From an uncultured bacterium (GTDB lineage: Bacteria; Bacillota; Clostridia; Lachnospirales; Lachnospiraceae): DNA of 64,000 nt. The notes under the pieces are model-generated. The model did no database searches. It worked only from the letters and a program-made list of their open reading frames with translations, and had not been told where the DNA came from. The DNA lies in NCBI GenBank assembly GCA_947383005.1, contig CANDBT010000003.1, positions 62,001 to 126,000 of the forward strand, in the 5' to 3' direction. Positions 8,174 through 17,235 of this stretch are shown piece by piece (the first letter of the stretch is position 1; every line of letters begins with the position of its first letter). Position numbers and translations under genes: made by a program.

Positions 8174-9247
8174 TTGGCAGAGGCCAATGGGCAGGAAAAG
8201 ACCGAACAACCAACCAGTAAGCGGCGGAGGGAAGCCAGGGAAGAAGGAAATATATTCCAAAGCAGGGACGCGGTTACGGTAGTTATGCTGTTTGGCGTGT
8301 TTTATATGATTAAGCTGATGCTTCCGCTTCTGCTCGAAACCTTTCAGGCCTGTATGCGTCATTATTTTTCTGCAGTAAGCGAGGCAGATCCGTTGAGTGC
8401 CTCTCCTCATATTTATGTATATATGGTATTTGCCATTTTGAAGTGTTCGATGCCGCTTTTGCTGGCATCTGTGGCGTTGGGGATTATTGCCCATGGAACA
8501 CAAACCCGTTTTAATGTCGCTTTTAAATCCGTGCGCCCTAAATTCAGCAAGCTGAATCCCCTTAAGGGTCTGAAGGGAATGTTTGGCATAAAAAAGCTGG
8601 TAGATTTGGCGAAAAATCTGATCAAAATTTCTTTGCTTCTGGCTCTCCTTTATAATCTGTTAAAGCGGGATCTGGTCCGGGTGGCCAGAATGATTGATAT
8701 GCATTTGTTAGCTGCGGCAGGAGATACGCTTCAGCTTGTATTTGAGCTGGTTTGGAAAGTCTGTCTGGCGTTTACCGTCGTAGCGTTTTTCGATTATTTG
8801 TACCAAAGATGGGATTATGAGAGTAATCTGAAGATGACGAAACAAGAAGTAAAAGAAGAATACAAGAACACCGAGGGAAACCCTGAAATCAAGGGGAGAA
8901 TCCGGCGTATTCAGCGTCAGATGGCGATGAGCAGAATGATGCAGAAAGTGCCGGAGGCGGATGTGATTGTAAGAAACCCGACACACTTTGCTGTGGCGCT
9001 GAAATATGATCCGGATAAAAACGGAGCGCCCGTAGTGTTGGCTAAAGGCCAGGATCAGTTGGCTTTGCGCATTGTGCGTGTCGCTGAGGAAAGCGGAGTG
9101 TTTATTTTGGAAAATAAGCCTTTGGCGAGAGCTCTCTATGCTTCCTGTGAGCTGGATCAGGAGATACCGGCAGAGTTTTACGGGGCTGTAGCAGAGATCT
9201 TGGTCTACATTTATCGGGCCAGCAATCGGGAAGATATGTTCCGATAA
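8174..9247 (+). CDS. flhB: Flagellar export switch protein FlhB
   Basis: A 357-residue protein. The basic N-terminus (NGQEKTEQPTSKRRREARE) precedes four membrane helices, and the cytoplasmic autocleavage domain contains the NPTH site at about residues 268-271. Self-cleavage between Asn and Pro switches export from rod/hook to filament substrates. I favour the TTG at 8174, because GGGAG ends 8 bases before it and the family begins at this point; a GTG at 8165 would lie inside that ribosome site. A free copy of the post-cleavage C-terminal domain, FlhX, is encoded at 31500-31841. Confidence 0.93.
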   Translation: MAEANGQEKTEQPTSKRRREAREEGNIFQSRDAVTVVMLFGVFYMIKLMLPLLLETFQACMRHYFSAVSEADPLSASPHIYVYMVFAILKCSMPLLLASVALGIIAHGTQTRFNVAFKSVRPKFSKLNPLKGLKGMFGIKKLVDLAKNLIKISLLLALLYNLLKRDLVRVARMIDMHLLAAAGDTLQLVFELVWKVCLAFTVVAFFDYLYQRWDYESNLKMTKQEVKEEYKNTEGNPEIKGRIRRIQRQMAMSRMMQKVPEADVIVRNPTHFAVALKYDPDKNGAPVVLAKGQDQLALRIVRVAEESGVFILENKPLARALYASCELDQEIPAEFYGAVAEILVYIYRASNREDMFR

Positions 9248-9283
9248 ATGGAATTTGGCTATTATATAAAGGATGGAGTATTC

Positions 9284-11443
9284 ATGAGAAGGTTACTGAA
9301 CTATTCAATCGTACTTTTTGTTTTGACGATTATCCTTTTGCTGATTATACCTTTGCCGGCCGGATTGGTGGATGTGGCAATTATCATCAACATGTCTCTT
9401 TCCATGATGATATTGATTATTACCATGACCATCAGGGAAGCCTTGGAGTTTTCCATATTTCCGTCGCTTTTGTTGGTTACGACGCTGTTCCGCCTGGGGA
9501 TTAACGTGTCTACCACAAGAAATATTTTAACTTCTTCTGGTGCTTCCGGCCAGGTGATCAAAGCTTTTGGCGATTTCGTACTCAGGGGCAATGTGGTAGT
9601 CGGCCTGATTATTTATATGATCATTGTGCTGATGCAGTTCATCGTCATTACCAAAGGTGCGGAACGTGTATCCGAGGTTGCCGCCAGGTTTACTTTGGAC
9701 GCTATGCCGGGAAAGCAGATGGCCATTGACGCTGATTTGAACTCAGGCCTGATCAATGAACAGCAGGCCAAAGACCGGCGGGAAAAGATTCAGAGAGAAG
9801 CGGATTTCTATGGTTCTATGGATGGTGCGACAAAGATTGTCAAGGGCGATTCCATTATGTCCCTGATTACCACGGCCATCAACCTGATCGGCGGAAGCAT
9901 TATCGGTATAGTCCAATCAGGAGACAGCATAACGAATGTGTTAAACACTTACTCTATCGCTACGGTGGGCGACGGTCTGGTCGGGCAGATTCCTGCTCTG
10001 CTGATTTCCGTTGCCACAGGTATGATTGTTACGCGTGCGGTGTCCGAGGGAAGTCTTAACGAGGATATTTCCAAGCAGTTCATGGCCCAGCCGATTGCCA
10101 TTATGATCAGCGGTGTCGTCATTGCTGTGTTGGCTGTGATTCCCGGTATGCCGGTAGTTACGCTCCTCGTCATCTCCTTTGCTTTGGTGGGGATCGGTTT
10201 TTACCTTTCCCGTCGGATACAGGCTGAACCGGCTATGGCCGGCGTGGGCGCTTTCGGTCCGGCAGGCGCCACCAGCCTGAGAAATTTCAGCGCCGAGGGT
10301 GCAGAAGGCCTTTTGGAAGAGCAGGAGGGAGAACCTAAACAGGTCAGCGAGGAAGAGTATTTTAAAGATGTCAATAATGTATATACCTTATTATCGGTAG
10401 AAGCCATTGAGATGGAATTTGGCTATAGCCTGATTCCTATGGTAGACGAGTCTGTCGGCGGCCGGTTAATCAACAGGATTATTATTTTCCGGCGTCAATA
10501 TGCCCAGGATATGGGCTTTGTCATCCCTTCCATACGGCTTCGGGACAGTTCGGGGCTGAATACCAATCAATACTGTATTAAGATTAAAGGCGAAGAAGTG
10601 GCCCGGGGAGAGATTCTTATCGATTATTTCCTGGCTTTGGAGCCGGAGAATCCGGAGAAGCTTATTGACGGAATTGAGACGATTGAACCGGCTTACGGTA
10701 TTCCCAGCCGTTGGATTAAGCCTGAGGACAGGGAATTGGCGGAAATTTACGGTTATACCGTTATTGATCCTCTTTCCGTTTTAGTGACCCATCTGTCAGA
10801 AGTGGTTAAGCAGCATGCTCATGAATTGATTACCCGGCAGGAAGTCATCCATCTGATTGATAATGTAAAGAAGACGGCTCCTGAATTGATTGAAGAGGCA
10901 TTCCCCAATGTGATTTCCTACAGCTTGTTCCAGAAGATTTTGACCAGCTTGCTGAAAGAGGGAGTGCCGATCAAGGATTTAGTGACAATCATTGAGACGG
11001 TTTTGGGGAACATATCAGAAACCGGGCTTCCGGTTAAAGATGTGGATGGTTTGATTGAGAATATCAGGACTGCTTTAAAACGCACCATCACCCGTTTGTA
11101 CTGCGAGGACGGCACCATGAAGGTCATCACTCTTGATTCCGAGCTGGAACGTACAATGGTGGGCTGTTTGTCCAAAGGGGAAAGAGGCTATTATTTGGCG
11201 CTGAACCCGGATGTGTTGCAGAGCCTTATCGGTCAGATTACGACTCAGTTGAAAAAATTCAATAATATTTCCCAAAGCCCTGTTGTTTTGACATCCCAGG
11301 TTATGCGAGTACATTTTTACCGGCTGATTGACCAGTTTTATCCAAATATCCGAGTGCTGTCTTTTAATGAGATTTCCAATAATGTCCAGATCCAGTCAAT
11401 AGGTAGCCTGACCCTGGAAAACAGGGAGAGGAAAGGTGCATGA
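9284..11443 (+). CDS. flhA: Flagellar export protein FlhA
   Basis: A 719-residue export gate protein. About eight membrane helices lie in the first 330 residues and include the FHIPEP-region signatures LFRLGINVSTTRNIL and DAMPGKQMAIDADLNSGLI. A large cytoplasmic C-terminal half forms the nonameric ring that docks chaperone-substrate complexes such as FliS-flagellin. I prefer ATG 9284, preceded by AAGGATGGAG, over ATG 9248, which directly follows the flhB stop and has no clear ribosome site. The gene is followed by the sigma-28 gene after 25 bases; the usual flhF-flhG pair is absent. Confidence 0.95.
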   Translation: MRRLLNYSIVLFVLTIILLLIIPLPAGLVDVAIIINMSLSMMILIITMTIREALEFSIFPSLLLVTTLFRLGINVSTTRNILTSSGASGQVIKAFGDFVLRGNVVVGLIIYMIIVLMQFIVITKGAERVSEVAARFTLDAMPGKQMAIDADLNSGLINEQQAKDRREKIQREADFYGSMDGATKIVKGDSIMSLITTAINLIGGSIIGIVQSGDSITNVLNTYSIATVGDGLVGQIPALLISVATGMIVTRAVSEGSLNEDISKQFMAQPIAIMISGVVIAVLAVIPGMPVVTLLVISFALVGIGFYLSRRIQAEPAMAGVGAFGPAGATSLRNFSAEGAEGLLEEQEGEPKQVSEEEYFKDVNNVYTLLSVEAIEMEFGYSLIPMVDESVGGRLINRIIIFRRQYAQDMGFVIPSIRLRDSSGLNTNQYCIKIKGEEVARGEILIDYFLALEPENPEKLIDGIETIEPAYGIPSRWIKPEDRELAEIYGYTVIDPLSVLVTHLSEVVKQHAHELITRQEVIHLIDNVKKTAPELIEEAFPNVISYSLFQKILTSLLKEGVPIKDLVTIIETVLGNISETGLPVKDVDGLIENIRTALKRTITRLYCEDGTMKVITLDSELERTMVGCLSKGERGYYLALNPDVLQSLIGQITTQLKKFNNISQSPVVLTSQVMRVHFYRLIDQFYPNIRVLSFNEISNNVQIQSIGSLTLENRERKGA

Positions 11444-11468
11444 TTGGCCGTGAGGGAGGTGACGGAAG

Positions 11469-12239
11469 ATGGCCTGGCCGGATAAGTTAGAAGAAAAGAC
11501 AAATGAAGAGCTTCTGGCTCTGTATCGTACGAGCGGACGCCTGGAAGTAAAGCAGCAGTTAGTGCTTCGTTATCTTTATATCGTAAAAACGATTGCCTCC
11601 CAGATGAGGAATGTCTATGCAGGCACGCTTCAGATGGAAGATATTATTAATGAAGGCGTCATCGCAATCATGAAGGGGATTGACAGATACGACCCTGAGC
11701 GAGATAATAAATTTGAGACTTTTATCTCCCGACGGATACGGGGGATGATCATTGACCTTGTTCGAAAGAATGACTGGATGCCCAGGGATTTTCGCAAACA
11801 GGTCAAGATTATCGAGGATACCCAGGTTTCCTTAAACCGTTCGTTGGGGCATCCGCCCTCGGATGAGGAGGTGGCGGACAGTTTGGGGATGGACATTCGC
11901 AAATACCGGAAGCTTCAGCGGATGAGTGCAATGATGAATGTCCTTTCCCTGGATATGATTACCGATGACGAAGGCGAACACCAGTCAATGCAGCTTTCCA
12001 ACGGGGATGCAGATTCCCAGCCCGAGAAGGCTTTTTTGCGGGGCGAGTCCCGGCAGATTCTTGCAGAGGCGGTAAACAGCCTGAAAGAGAAAGAAAAGAT
12101 GGTAATTTCCCTGTATTATGTGGAAGAACTGAATATGGGCCAGATTGCCCGCATCCTTAATGTGAGCGAACCACGTATTTCCCAGATTCACAGTTCGGCC
12201 ATCCGTAAGCTGAAAACTTATATGAGCAGCTATATGTGA
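11469..12239 (+). CDS. sigD: Sigma-28 factor for motility (FliA/SigD)
   Basis: A 256-residue sigma-70 family protein of the FliA/WhiG type. Region 2 includes DPERDNKFETFISRRIRGMI and DLVRKNDWMPR. Region 3 includes LGHPPSDEEVADSLGM, and region 4 is a helix-turn-helix at about 215-250 (ELNMGQIARILNVSEPRISQ). It should direct transcription of late genes (flagellin, flgM, fliD and others) from TAAA/GCCGATAT-type promoters and be held inactive by FlgM, encoded at 29315-29614. Several matching promoters occur in the window. Translation starts at an ATG after GAGGTGACGGAAG. Confidence 0.95.
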   Translation: MAWPDKLEEKTNEELLALYRTSGRLEVKQQLVLRYLYIVKTIASQMRNVYAGTLQMEDIINEGVIAIMKGIDRYDPERDNKFETFISRRIRGMIIDLVRKNDWMPRDFRKQVKIIEDTQVSLNRSLGHPPSDEEVADSLGMDIRKYRKLQRMSAMMNVLSLDMITDDEGEHQSMQLSNGDADSQPEKAFLRGESRQILAEAVNSLKEKEKMVISLYYVEELNMGQIARILNVSEPRISQIHSSAIRKLKTYMSSYM

Positions 12240-12298
12240 GTTTTGACAGTAGGAGTTACCAGAGGGAATGTATCCCGAAAGAAAGGAGGAGATGGATA

Positions 12299-13087
12299 TT
12301 GTATCAGGGATTTTATAATCTGGCGTCCGGAATGCTTACTCAATCCAGGAATCTTAACGTAGTCAGTAATAATATGGTGAATATCCAAACGGCCGGCTAT
12401 AAGAAGGATAAGATGGTCAGCAGCACATTCCAGGAAGAGATGATGTACCGAACCGGAAAGCATTATAAAGAGGGTTCGGAAGCGTTGGCAACTACTTCCA
12501 AGATTCGGACGGCGGAGCGAACCTATGTCAATTATGAGCAGGGAGCTTTTGATCAGACAGACGGGATTTATGATTTCGCCATGGGTGACAGAGGCTTTTT
12601 CTGTATAGAGACGCCTATGGGAATACGGTATACCAGAAATGGCTCTTTCAGTGTCGATGAGGAGGGGTATCTTACCCTGAATGGTATGGGCAGAGTATTG
12701 GGCACAGACGGTCCGATTCAGATTGACAATGAGGATTTTACGGTGGACAGCAGAGGGCGTATCCGTGTGGCAGAGACAGAGGGCGGCGGCGAAGATGGGG
12801 AATCCGAGACAACCATTCGTGATTTAGGCGCTTTGAGGGTAGTGGATTTTGCTGATTATGAGCAGCTTCACAAAGAGGATTACGGCCTTTTTTCTACGAA
12901 TCAGGAAGTGCAGGAAGTAGAGTCGCCATCGATTGTGTGGAAATCCGTAGAGCGGTCTAATGTGGATATGGTGGAGGAGATGACATCCATGATGACTTCC
13001 CAAAGGGCGCTGCAGAGTGCGGCTCAGGTGCTCAAGATGTATGACCAGATTATGAGTAAATCGGCGTCAGATGTAGGAAGATTGTAA
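12299..13087 (+). CDS. Flagellar rod protein, FlgF/FlgG family (first copy)
   Basis: A 262-residue axial protein. The N-terminal rod motif (LTQSRNLNVVSNNMVNIQTA) and C-terminal motif (ERSNVDMVEEMTSMMTSQRA) identify the FlgF/FlgG hook-basal-body family. It is one of a tandem pair, like flhO-flhP of Bacillus, that forms the distal rod. The start is a TTG at 12299: AAAGGAGGA at 12282-12290 is correctly spaced and the protein then begins MYQGFYNLASGML as expected. The frame is open further 5' into the end of the sigma gene, which I regard as untranslated. Confidence 0.88.
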   Translation: MYQGFYNLASGMLTQSRNLNVVSNNMVNIQTAGYKKDKMVSSTFQEEMMYRTGKHYKEGSEALATTSKIRTAERTYVNYEQGAFDQTDGIYDFAMGDRGFFCIETPMGIRYTRNGSFSVDEEGYLTLNGMGRVLGTDGPIQIDNEDFTVDSRGRIRVAETEGGGEDGESETTIRDLGALRVVDFADYEQLHKEDYGLFSTNQEVQEVESPSIVWKSVERSNVDMVEEMTSMMTSQRALQSAAQVLKMYDQIMSKSASDVGRL

Positions 13088-13097
13088 GGGGGAACAG

Positions 13098-13883
13098 ATG
13101 AACCAGTCATTTTATACGGGTGCTCTTGGCGCCGGAATCTGTTTGGCAAAAATGAGTGTGATATCCAATAATATCGCCAATGTAAATAATAATGGTTTTA
13201 AGCCCAAAGTAGCGGCTTTTTCCGATTTGATGAATTTTAATCTTAATGATTCAGAAGACGCGGTTACGGAGCTGATGTCCGGCAATGGAGTGCGGATGCA
13301 AAGGACGTATACCACTTATGGAGTGTCGGCGGTTACTCCGACAAACCGGCAAGAGGATTATGCGATTATGCAGGATAATGCCTTTTTTATGGTTCAGGAT
13401 CCGGTTACAGGGGAAATCTCCTATACCCGCGACGGCCATTTCTACCGGGCGGAGATGGATGACGGTTATTACCTGATGACAACAAACGGAAAGCTGGTAT
13501 TGGACCAAAACGGAGAGCCGATTGTGGCAGAGACGCCGGATATAGAACGTCTGATAGCGGAGATGGAAGAGGGCTACGAGCCGGAAGAGGACGATGACGA
13601 TGAGGAGGATGACGAAGACAGCCCCAGAGTCAGCCTTTATACTTTTTCCAATCCCAGCCGCCTGATCAGTGTAGGAAACAATGAATATGTCCCGCCGGAA
13701 GGCATGGAACCTGAACTGGTGGAAAATCCCAACCTTTCTCAGGGTGTTTTGGAGACCTCCGGGACAAATCTGGCTCAGGAAATGGTCCGGATGATTGAGT
13801 GTCAGCGTGCATATACATATGCTCTAAAGATGGTGATGACATCCGATGAGGTGGAGACAACGATTAATTCCCTGAGGGGATAG
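13098..13883 (+). CDS. flgG: Flagellar rod protein, FlgG family (second copy) with acidic insertion
   Basis: A 261-residue rod protein with N-terminal MSVISNNIANVNNNGFKP and C-terminal VLETSGTNLAQEMVRMIECQ signatures of FlgG/FlgF. Between about residues 153 and 175 there is a run almost entirely of Asp and Glu (EEDDDDEEDDED at 163-174), just before the beta domain resumes. It would expose a highly negative loop on the rod surface. It lies 10 bases after its paralog, with GGGGGAACAG upstream, and should be cotranscribed with cheC-cheD-cheV. Confidence 0.88.
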   Translation: MNQSFYTGALGAGICLAKMSVISNNIANVNNNGFKPKVAAFSDLMNFNLNDSEDAVTELMSGNGVRMQRTYTTYGVSAVTPTNRQEDYAIMQDNAFFMVQDPVTGEISYTRDGHFYRAEMDDGYYLMTTNGKLVLDQNGEPIVAETPDIERLIAEMEEGYEPEEDDDDEEDDEDSPRVSLYTFSNPSRLISVGNNEYVPPEGMEPELVENPNLSQGVLETSGTNLAQEMVRMIECQRAYTYALKMVMTSDEVETTINSLRG

Positions 13884-13908
13884 CCGCAGAAGAAATGTGA
13901 GGTTAAGA

Positions 13909-14535
13909 GTGTCTATGAGATTAAAAAGCTATGAAGATATGAACCTTCAGGACTTGGATGTGATGAAAGAGATTAGCAGTATCGGTACCAGCCATGCCGC
14001 CACGGCTCTCTCCAAGCTTCTTCAAAAGGAGATTCGGATCTCAATTCCGGAAGTCAGCATATTGGGATACGAGGACACGGTGGAGCGCATTGGAGAAATT
14101 GAGGAAGTGGTGGCCGCTACTCTTGTGCAGATGTCTAACGAGGTAAATGGCCTGATGCTGTTTATTTTTAAGCTGGATTTGGCTAATGCCGTGCTAGGTA
14201 AGCTTATCGGCAGGAATTATGAGTCTTTTCAGGATATGGATGATTTGGATTACTCCGCGTTGGAAGAGATTGGCAATATTATTATCTGTTCTTATGTTAA
14301 TGCCTTCACCCAGTTGGTAGGCGTGGAGATTGATTTGTCCGTACCCAGTTCCACAGTCAATATGCTGGGGGGGATTCTGACAGTTCCTATTGCCGAATAT
14401 GGATATGTGACAGACAAGTTGATGTATATCAATGCAGAATTTATTATGGAAGGTAAGAAGCTTTCTGACGGACTGTTAATGCTTCCTGATATTGAGTCTC
14501 TTAACAGTATCTTAGAGAAACTAGGTATTTCATGA
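13909..14535 (+). CDS. cheC: CheY-P phosphatase CheC, one site altered
   Basis: A 208-residue CheC family protein with two pseudo-symmetric halves. The second half keeps the ExxN catalytic pair (Glu120 and Asn123 in LEEIGNI). The first half has Glu21 but Ser24 in place of the Asn (KEISSIG), so only one active centre is expected. CheC works with CheD to adjust receptor adaptation by removing phosphate from CheY-P. The GTG at 13909 with GAGG six bases upstream is the best start; GTG 13897 and ATG 13915 are in frame. It overlaps cheD by four bases. Confidence 0.9.
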   Translation: MSMRLKSYEDMNLQDLDVMKEISSIGTSHAATALSKLLQKEIRISIPEVSILGYEDTVERIGEIEEVVAATLVQMSNEVNGLMLFIFKLDLANAVLGKLIGRNYESFQDMDDLDYSALEEIGNIIICSYVNAFTQLVGVEIDLSVPSSTVNMLGGILTVPIAEYGYVTDKLMYINAEFIMEGKKLSDGLLMLPDIESLNSILEKLGIS

Positions 14536-15026
14536 TGGTGGAAAAGCAATTAAAAGTAGGGATCGGTGATATGAAGTTTTCCCGGGGAGATACCCAGATA
14601 ATCACATATGCTCTTGGCTCCTGCATCGGAATCACTTTTTATGATCCGTTTCTTAAACTGGGCGCTCTCCTGCATATTATGCTTCCGGCGAGGACCGATC
14701 CGAAAGATGTTAAAGTATTTAAGTATGCAGACAGTGGAATTCATGAAACCATTCGCAAGCTTACAGCCTTCGGTATGGTAAAGAACAGAACCATTGTAAA
14801 AATTGCAGGTGGGGCAAAAATGTTTGAAATGAAAAGCGGCGGCAATTCGGATTTTGGAAATATCGGACAAAGGAATGTGATGATGGTTAAAAAAATCCTT
14901 ATGGAAGAGCGGCTGCGCATTTCGGGAGAGGATACAGGTGGCGCGTATGCAAGGACGATGCTGCTGAATGTGGGCAACGGCGATGTGTTTATACGCACGG
15001 TAGGCAGGCCGGAAAAACGCCTGTAG
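14532..15026 (+). CDS. cheD: Chemoreceptor glutamine deamidase CheD
   Basis: A 164-residue protein. The deamidase triad can be placed by comparison with the known CheD structure: Cys31 (LGSCIGI), His48 (LLHIML) and Thr25. CheD deamidates receptor glutamines and is bound by CheC, so the adjacent cheC-cheD pair is the expected functional unit. It starts inside the end of cheC (ATGATGG overlap), indicating translational coupling, and cheV follows 15 bases later. Length fits the family (about 160). Confidence 0.94.
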   Translation: MMVEKQLKVGIGDMKFSRGDTQIITYALGSCIGITFYDPFLKLGALLHIMLPARTDPKDVKVFKYADSGIHETIRKLTAFGMVKNRTIVKIAGGAKMFEMKSGGNSDFGNIGQRNVMMVKKILMEERLRISGEDTGGAYARTMLLNVGNGDVFIRTVGRPEKRL

Positions 15027-15041
15027 AGAGGAGAAGATAAC

Positions 15042-15986
15042 GTGGAGAAAGAAAAGGAAGGAATCCTTTTGGAATCGGGCACCAATGAGATAGAAATAAT
15101 GAAATTTACCATTGAGAACGAATTCTATGGGATCAATGTAGCCAAAGTAAAAGAGATTATGATGGCCGAGCGGGTTAAAGCTATGCCTCATGCACATCCG
15201 GCAGTAGAAGGGATTTTTAAGCCCAGGGACGTGCTAATTACGGTGATTGATCTGGGATATTATCTGACCAATGAATATTTGGAGCATAAAGACAGGGATC
15301 TGTTTATCGTGACCAGTTTTAATAAGATGACTGTGGCGTTCCGTGTGCAGAGCATTGAAGGAATCAGCCGCATTTCCTGGAAAGATATCCAGAAACCGGA
15401 TAAGACGTTGATTCGCGGAGAAGAAGGCGTGGCTACTGGTATTGCCCAGTGCGACAATGAATTGGTGACGATTCTTGATTTCGAGGCTATCGTGGCGGAG
15501 ATTGCGCCGGATACGACGATTCAGCTTTCCGAGGTAGAACAGATGGGCGACAGGCCGATTTGTGAAAATCCTCTGGTTATTGCCGAAGATTCTATCTTGC
15601 TGCAGAAGATGATAGACGATGCTTTGCAGAGGGCGGGATTTACCGATGTCAAGAATTTCAATAATGGCCAGGAAGCCTGGGAGTATTTAAAATCTATTCG
15701 TCATGATTCCGACCTTTATGAAAAGGTGAACCTGATTATCACAGATATCGAAATGCCGGAAATGGATGGCCACCGCCTGACTAAACTGGTAAAGGATGAT
15801 CCACGCCTGAAAATGATTCCCGTTGTTATTTTCTCTTCATTGATTGATGACCAGATGCGGATTAAGGGTGAATCTTTGGGGGCTGACGAGCAGTTGACCA
15901 AACCGGAGATTGGTAATCTGGTCCATGTGATTGATCGTCTTTTGGAGCGGTTTAAGGATAGGATAGACAATTTGGAGACAGAGTAA
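15042..15986 (+). CDS. cheV: Chemotaxis coupling protein CheV
   Basis: A 314-residue protein with an N-terminal CheW-like domain (about 15-160) and a C-terminal receiver (about 175-305). The receiver has the phospho-acceptor Asp235 in LIITDIEMPEMDGHR and Lys287 in LTKPE. CheV links chemoreceptors to the CheA kinase and its phosphorylation tunes adaptation. The start is a GTG at 15042 preceded by GAGAGGAGAAG. It is the last recognised chemotaxis gene of the cluster; tandem repeats begin exactly at its stop codon. Confidence 0.93.
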   Translation: MEKEKEGILLESGTNEIEIMKFTIENEFYGINVAKVKEIMMAERVKAMPHAHPAVEGIFKPRDVLITVIDLGYYLTNEYLEHKDRDLFIVTSFNKMTVAFRVQSIEGISRISWKDIQKPDKTLIRGEEGVATGIAQCDNELVTILDFEAIVAEIAPDTTIQLSEVEQMGDRPICENPLVIAEDSILLQKMIDDALQRAGFTDVKNFNNGQEAWEYLKSIRHDSDLYEKVNLIITDIEMPEMDGHRLTKLVKDDPRLKMIPVVIFSSLIDDQMRIKGESLGADEQLTKPEIGNLVHVIDRLLERFKDRIDNLETE

Positions 15987-16130
15987 GAAAGGCGAAAGTC
16001 GGATAAAGGAAGCCGGGAGGCTGGATAAGAAAGGCGAAAAGCCGGATAAGGGAAGCCGGAGGCCGAATAGGGAAGGCGAAAAGCCGGATAAGGAAAGCCG
16101 GAGGCCGGATAGGAAGAGTGAAAGGCGGGA
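15985..16130 (+). repeat. 42-base tandem repeat, three and a half copies
   Basis: Units at 15985-16026, 16027-16068 and 16069-16110 plus a partial unit to 16130. Each has the form (AAG/AGG)(A/G)AAGGCGAAA(A)GCCGGATAAGG followed by a GCCGGAGGCC-type end. The units differ at only a few positions. The array fills the whole gap between cheV and the secreted protein gene at 16138 and carries no ribosome site of its own. Confidence 0.85.
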
Positions 16131-16137
16131 TGTATCG

Positions 16138-17085
16138 GTGAAAAGACAGATAGTTGCGGGCTGTGCTGCTTTGATGGCTGTCTTGGCAGCATTTCCGGCG
16201 ATGGCGGGTGAGTGGGAGCTGACAGAAGACGGAAAGCATTGGACTTATTGCACTTCGCCGGGAAATCCTGTGGAAGATGAATGGATTGAGGATGACGGAA
16301 AGACGTATTATGTAGATTCCAAAGGCTATATGAAAACCGGATGGGTGACCGATAAAAGCGACGGGAAGAAGTATTATATGGGCTCTGACGGCGCCATGTG
16401 CTTCAGCACATTTACCGATAAGGATCGTTATGTGGGTTTTGACGGCACAGAAGTAAAGGCTTATGATACTTATCGCAAGGCGGTAAGATCGGAGCTGAAA
16501 AAAACGGCACCCAAAAAGAAATCCAAAAAAGCGAAAAAGAATGGAAGCACGGATGCTTCTGACGATTCCCAACAGGTGCAGCAGGTATTTTTGCTAAGGG
16601 ATATCAATATGGACGGCTACCAGGATTTGATCATTGCCAATCAGTCCGAGGCAGGAGAGAATCTCGTGGAGGTAGCAGTCTGGGAACCGGAGGAAGAGAA
16701 ATTCCAGCTTTCCGCGGAATTTGATGCGCCAGATGAGGGGGAGCGTTCTGCCCTGTACCTGGACCCGGAAGGGGAGGCGGTCTGGCTGGAGATAACCCAG
16801 CGGGGTGGTGACCTGAGTCTTTTCCAGATGAGCGGCGACACAACGATGTTTCAAAGTGTGTGGGATTTCACCATGGAACTGGACGATTGGGGAGGCCCCG
16901 AGTATCAGGTGAACGGAAGCGTGGAAGAAAAAGAGGTATGGGACGCCGATATGGCTGAAGCTTTGAGGCAGCGGGGAGATATGCTTCTGGGCGGGTATAT
17001 GCCTGCTACGGAGGATGTGATTAAGGGACAGGTGGACCGTGTACTGACCGAAGAGGAAGAGCGTGATTTGTGGAGAATTGAGTAG
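16138..17085 (+). CDS. Secreted protein with cell-wall-binding-type repeats
   Basis: A 315-residue protein starting at a GTG with a typical signal peptide (MKRQIVAGCAALMAVLAAFP, cleavage near AMA-GEW). Residues 24-105 contain two or three short aromatic repeats (DGKTYYVDSKGYMKTGW, DGKKYYMGSDGAM) of the choline/cell-wall-binding type. A Lys-rich linker (about 120-135) follows, then an acidic domain of unknown fold (about 145-315) with a DINMDGYQD motif that could bind calcium as in dockerin/FG-GAP loops. It is the only clearly secreted non-flagellar protein in this operon. The immediate upstream repeat leaves no strong ribosome site, so expression level is uncertain. Confidence 0.7.
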   Translation: MKRQIVAGCAALMAVLAAFPAMAGEWELTEDGKHWTYCTSPGNPVEDEWIEDDGKTYYVDSKGYMKTGWVTDKSDGKKYYMGSDGAMCFSTFTDKDRYVGFDGTEVKAYDTYRKAVRSELKKTAPKKKSKKAKKNGSTDASDDSQQVQQVFLLRDINMDGYQDLIIANQSEAGENLVEVAVWEPEEEKFQLSAEFDAPDEGERSALYLDPEGEAVWLEITQRGGDLSLFQMSGDTTMFQSVWDFTMELDDWGGPEYQVNGSVEEKEVWDADMAEALRQRGDMLLGGYMPATEDVIKGQVDRVLTEEEERDLWRIE

Positions 17086-17190
17086 GGGGCTTTTGATAGA
17101 ATCAACTGTCCATAAAACATATCAACAAATTTTATTCTTTCAGGCAAAAATTTTGTGACAAGGGCGATCAAAAGAAATAGGAAAATATAA

Positions 17191-17235
17191 ATCGGGCAGG
17201 GTGTTGGTGTAATCCATACCTGCCCGATTATTGTT
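17191..17235. terminator. Bidirectional terminator between convergent genes
   Basis: The stem ATCGGGCAGG (17191-17200) pairs with CCTGCCCGAT (17219-17228) across an 18-base loop. On the + strand it is followed by TATTGTTTATTT, and on the - strand by TTATATTTTC. It separates the + strand gene ending at 17085 from the - strand gene ending at 17235 and should serve both. Confidence 0.8.

Noticed and set aside
15991-16110. Sigma-28 promoter boxes in the 42-base repeat
   Set aside because: The element reads GCCGGATAA (one extra G) and the nearest TAAG is only 11 bases upstream, outside the usual 14-16 spacing.
15985-16130. CRISPR array
   Set aside because: Repeats are directly adjacent with no unique spacers, and no cas gene is nearby.
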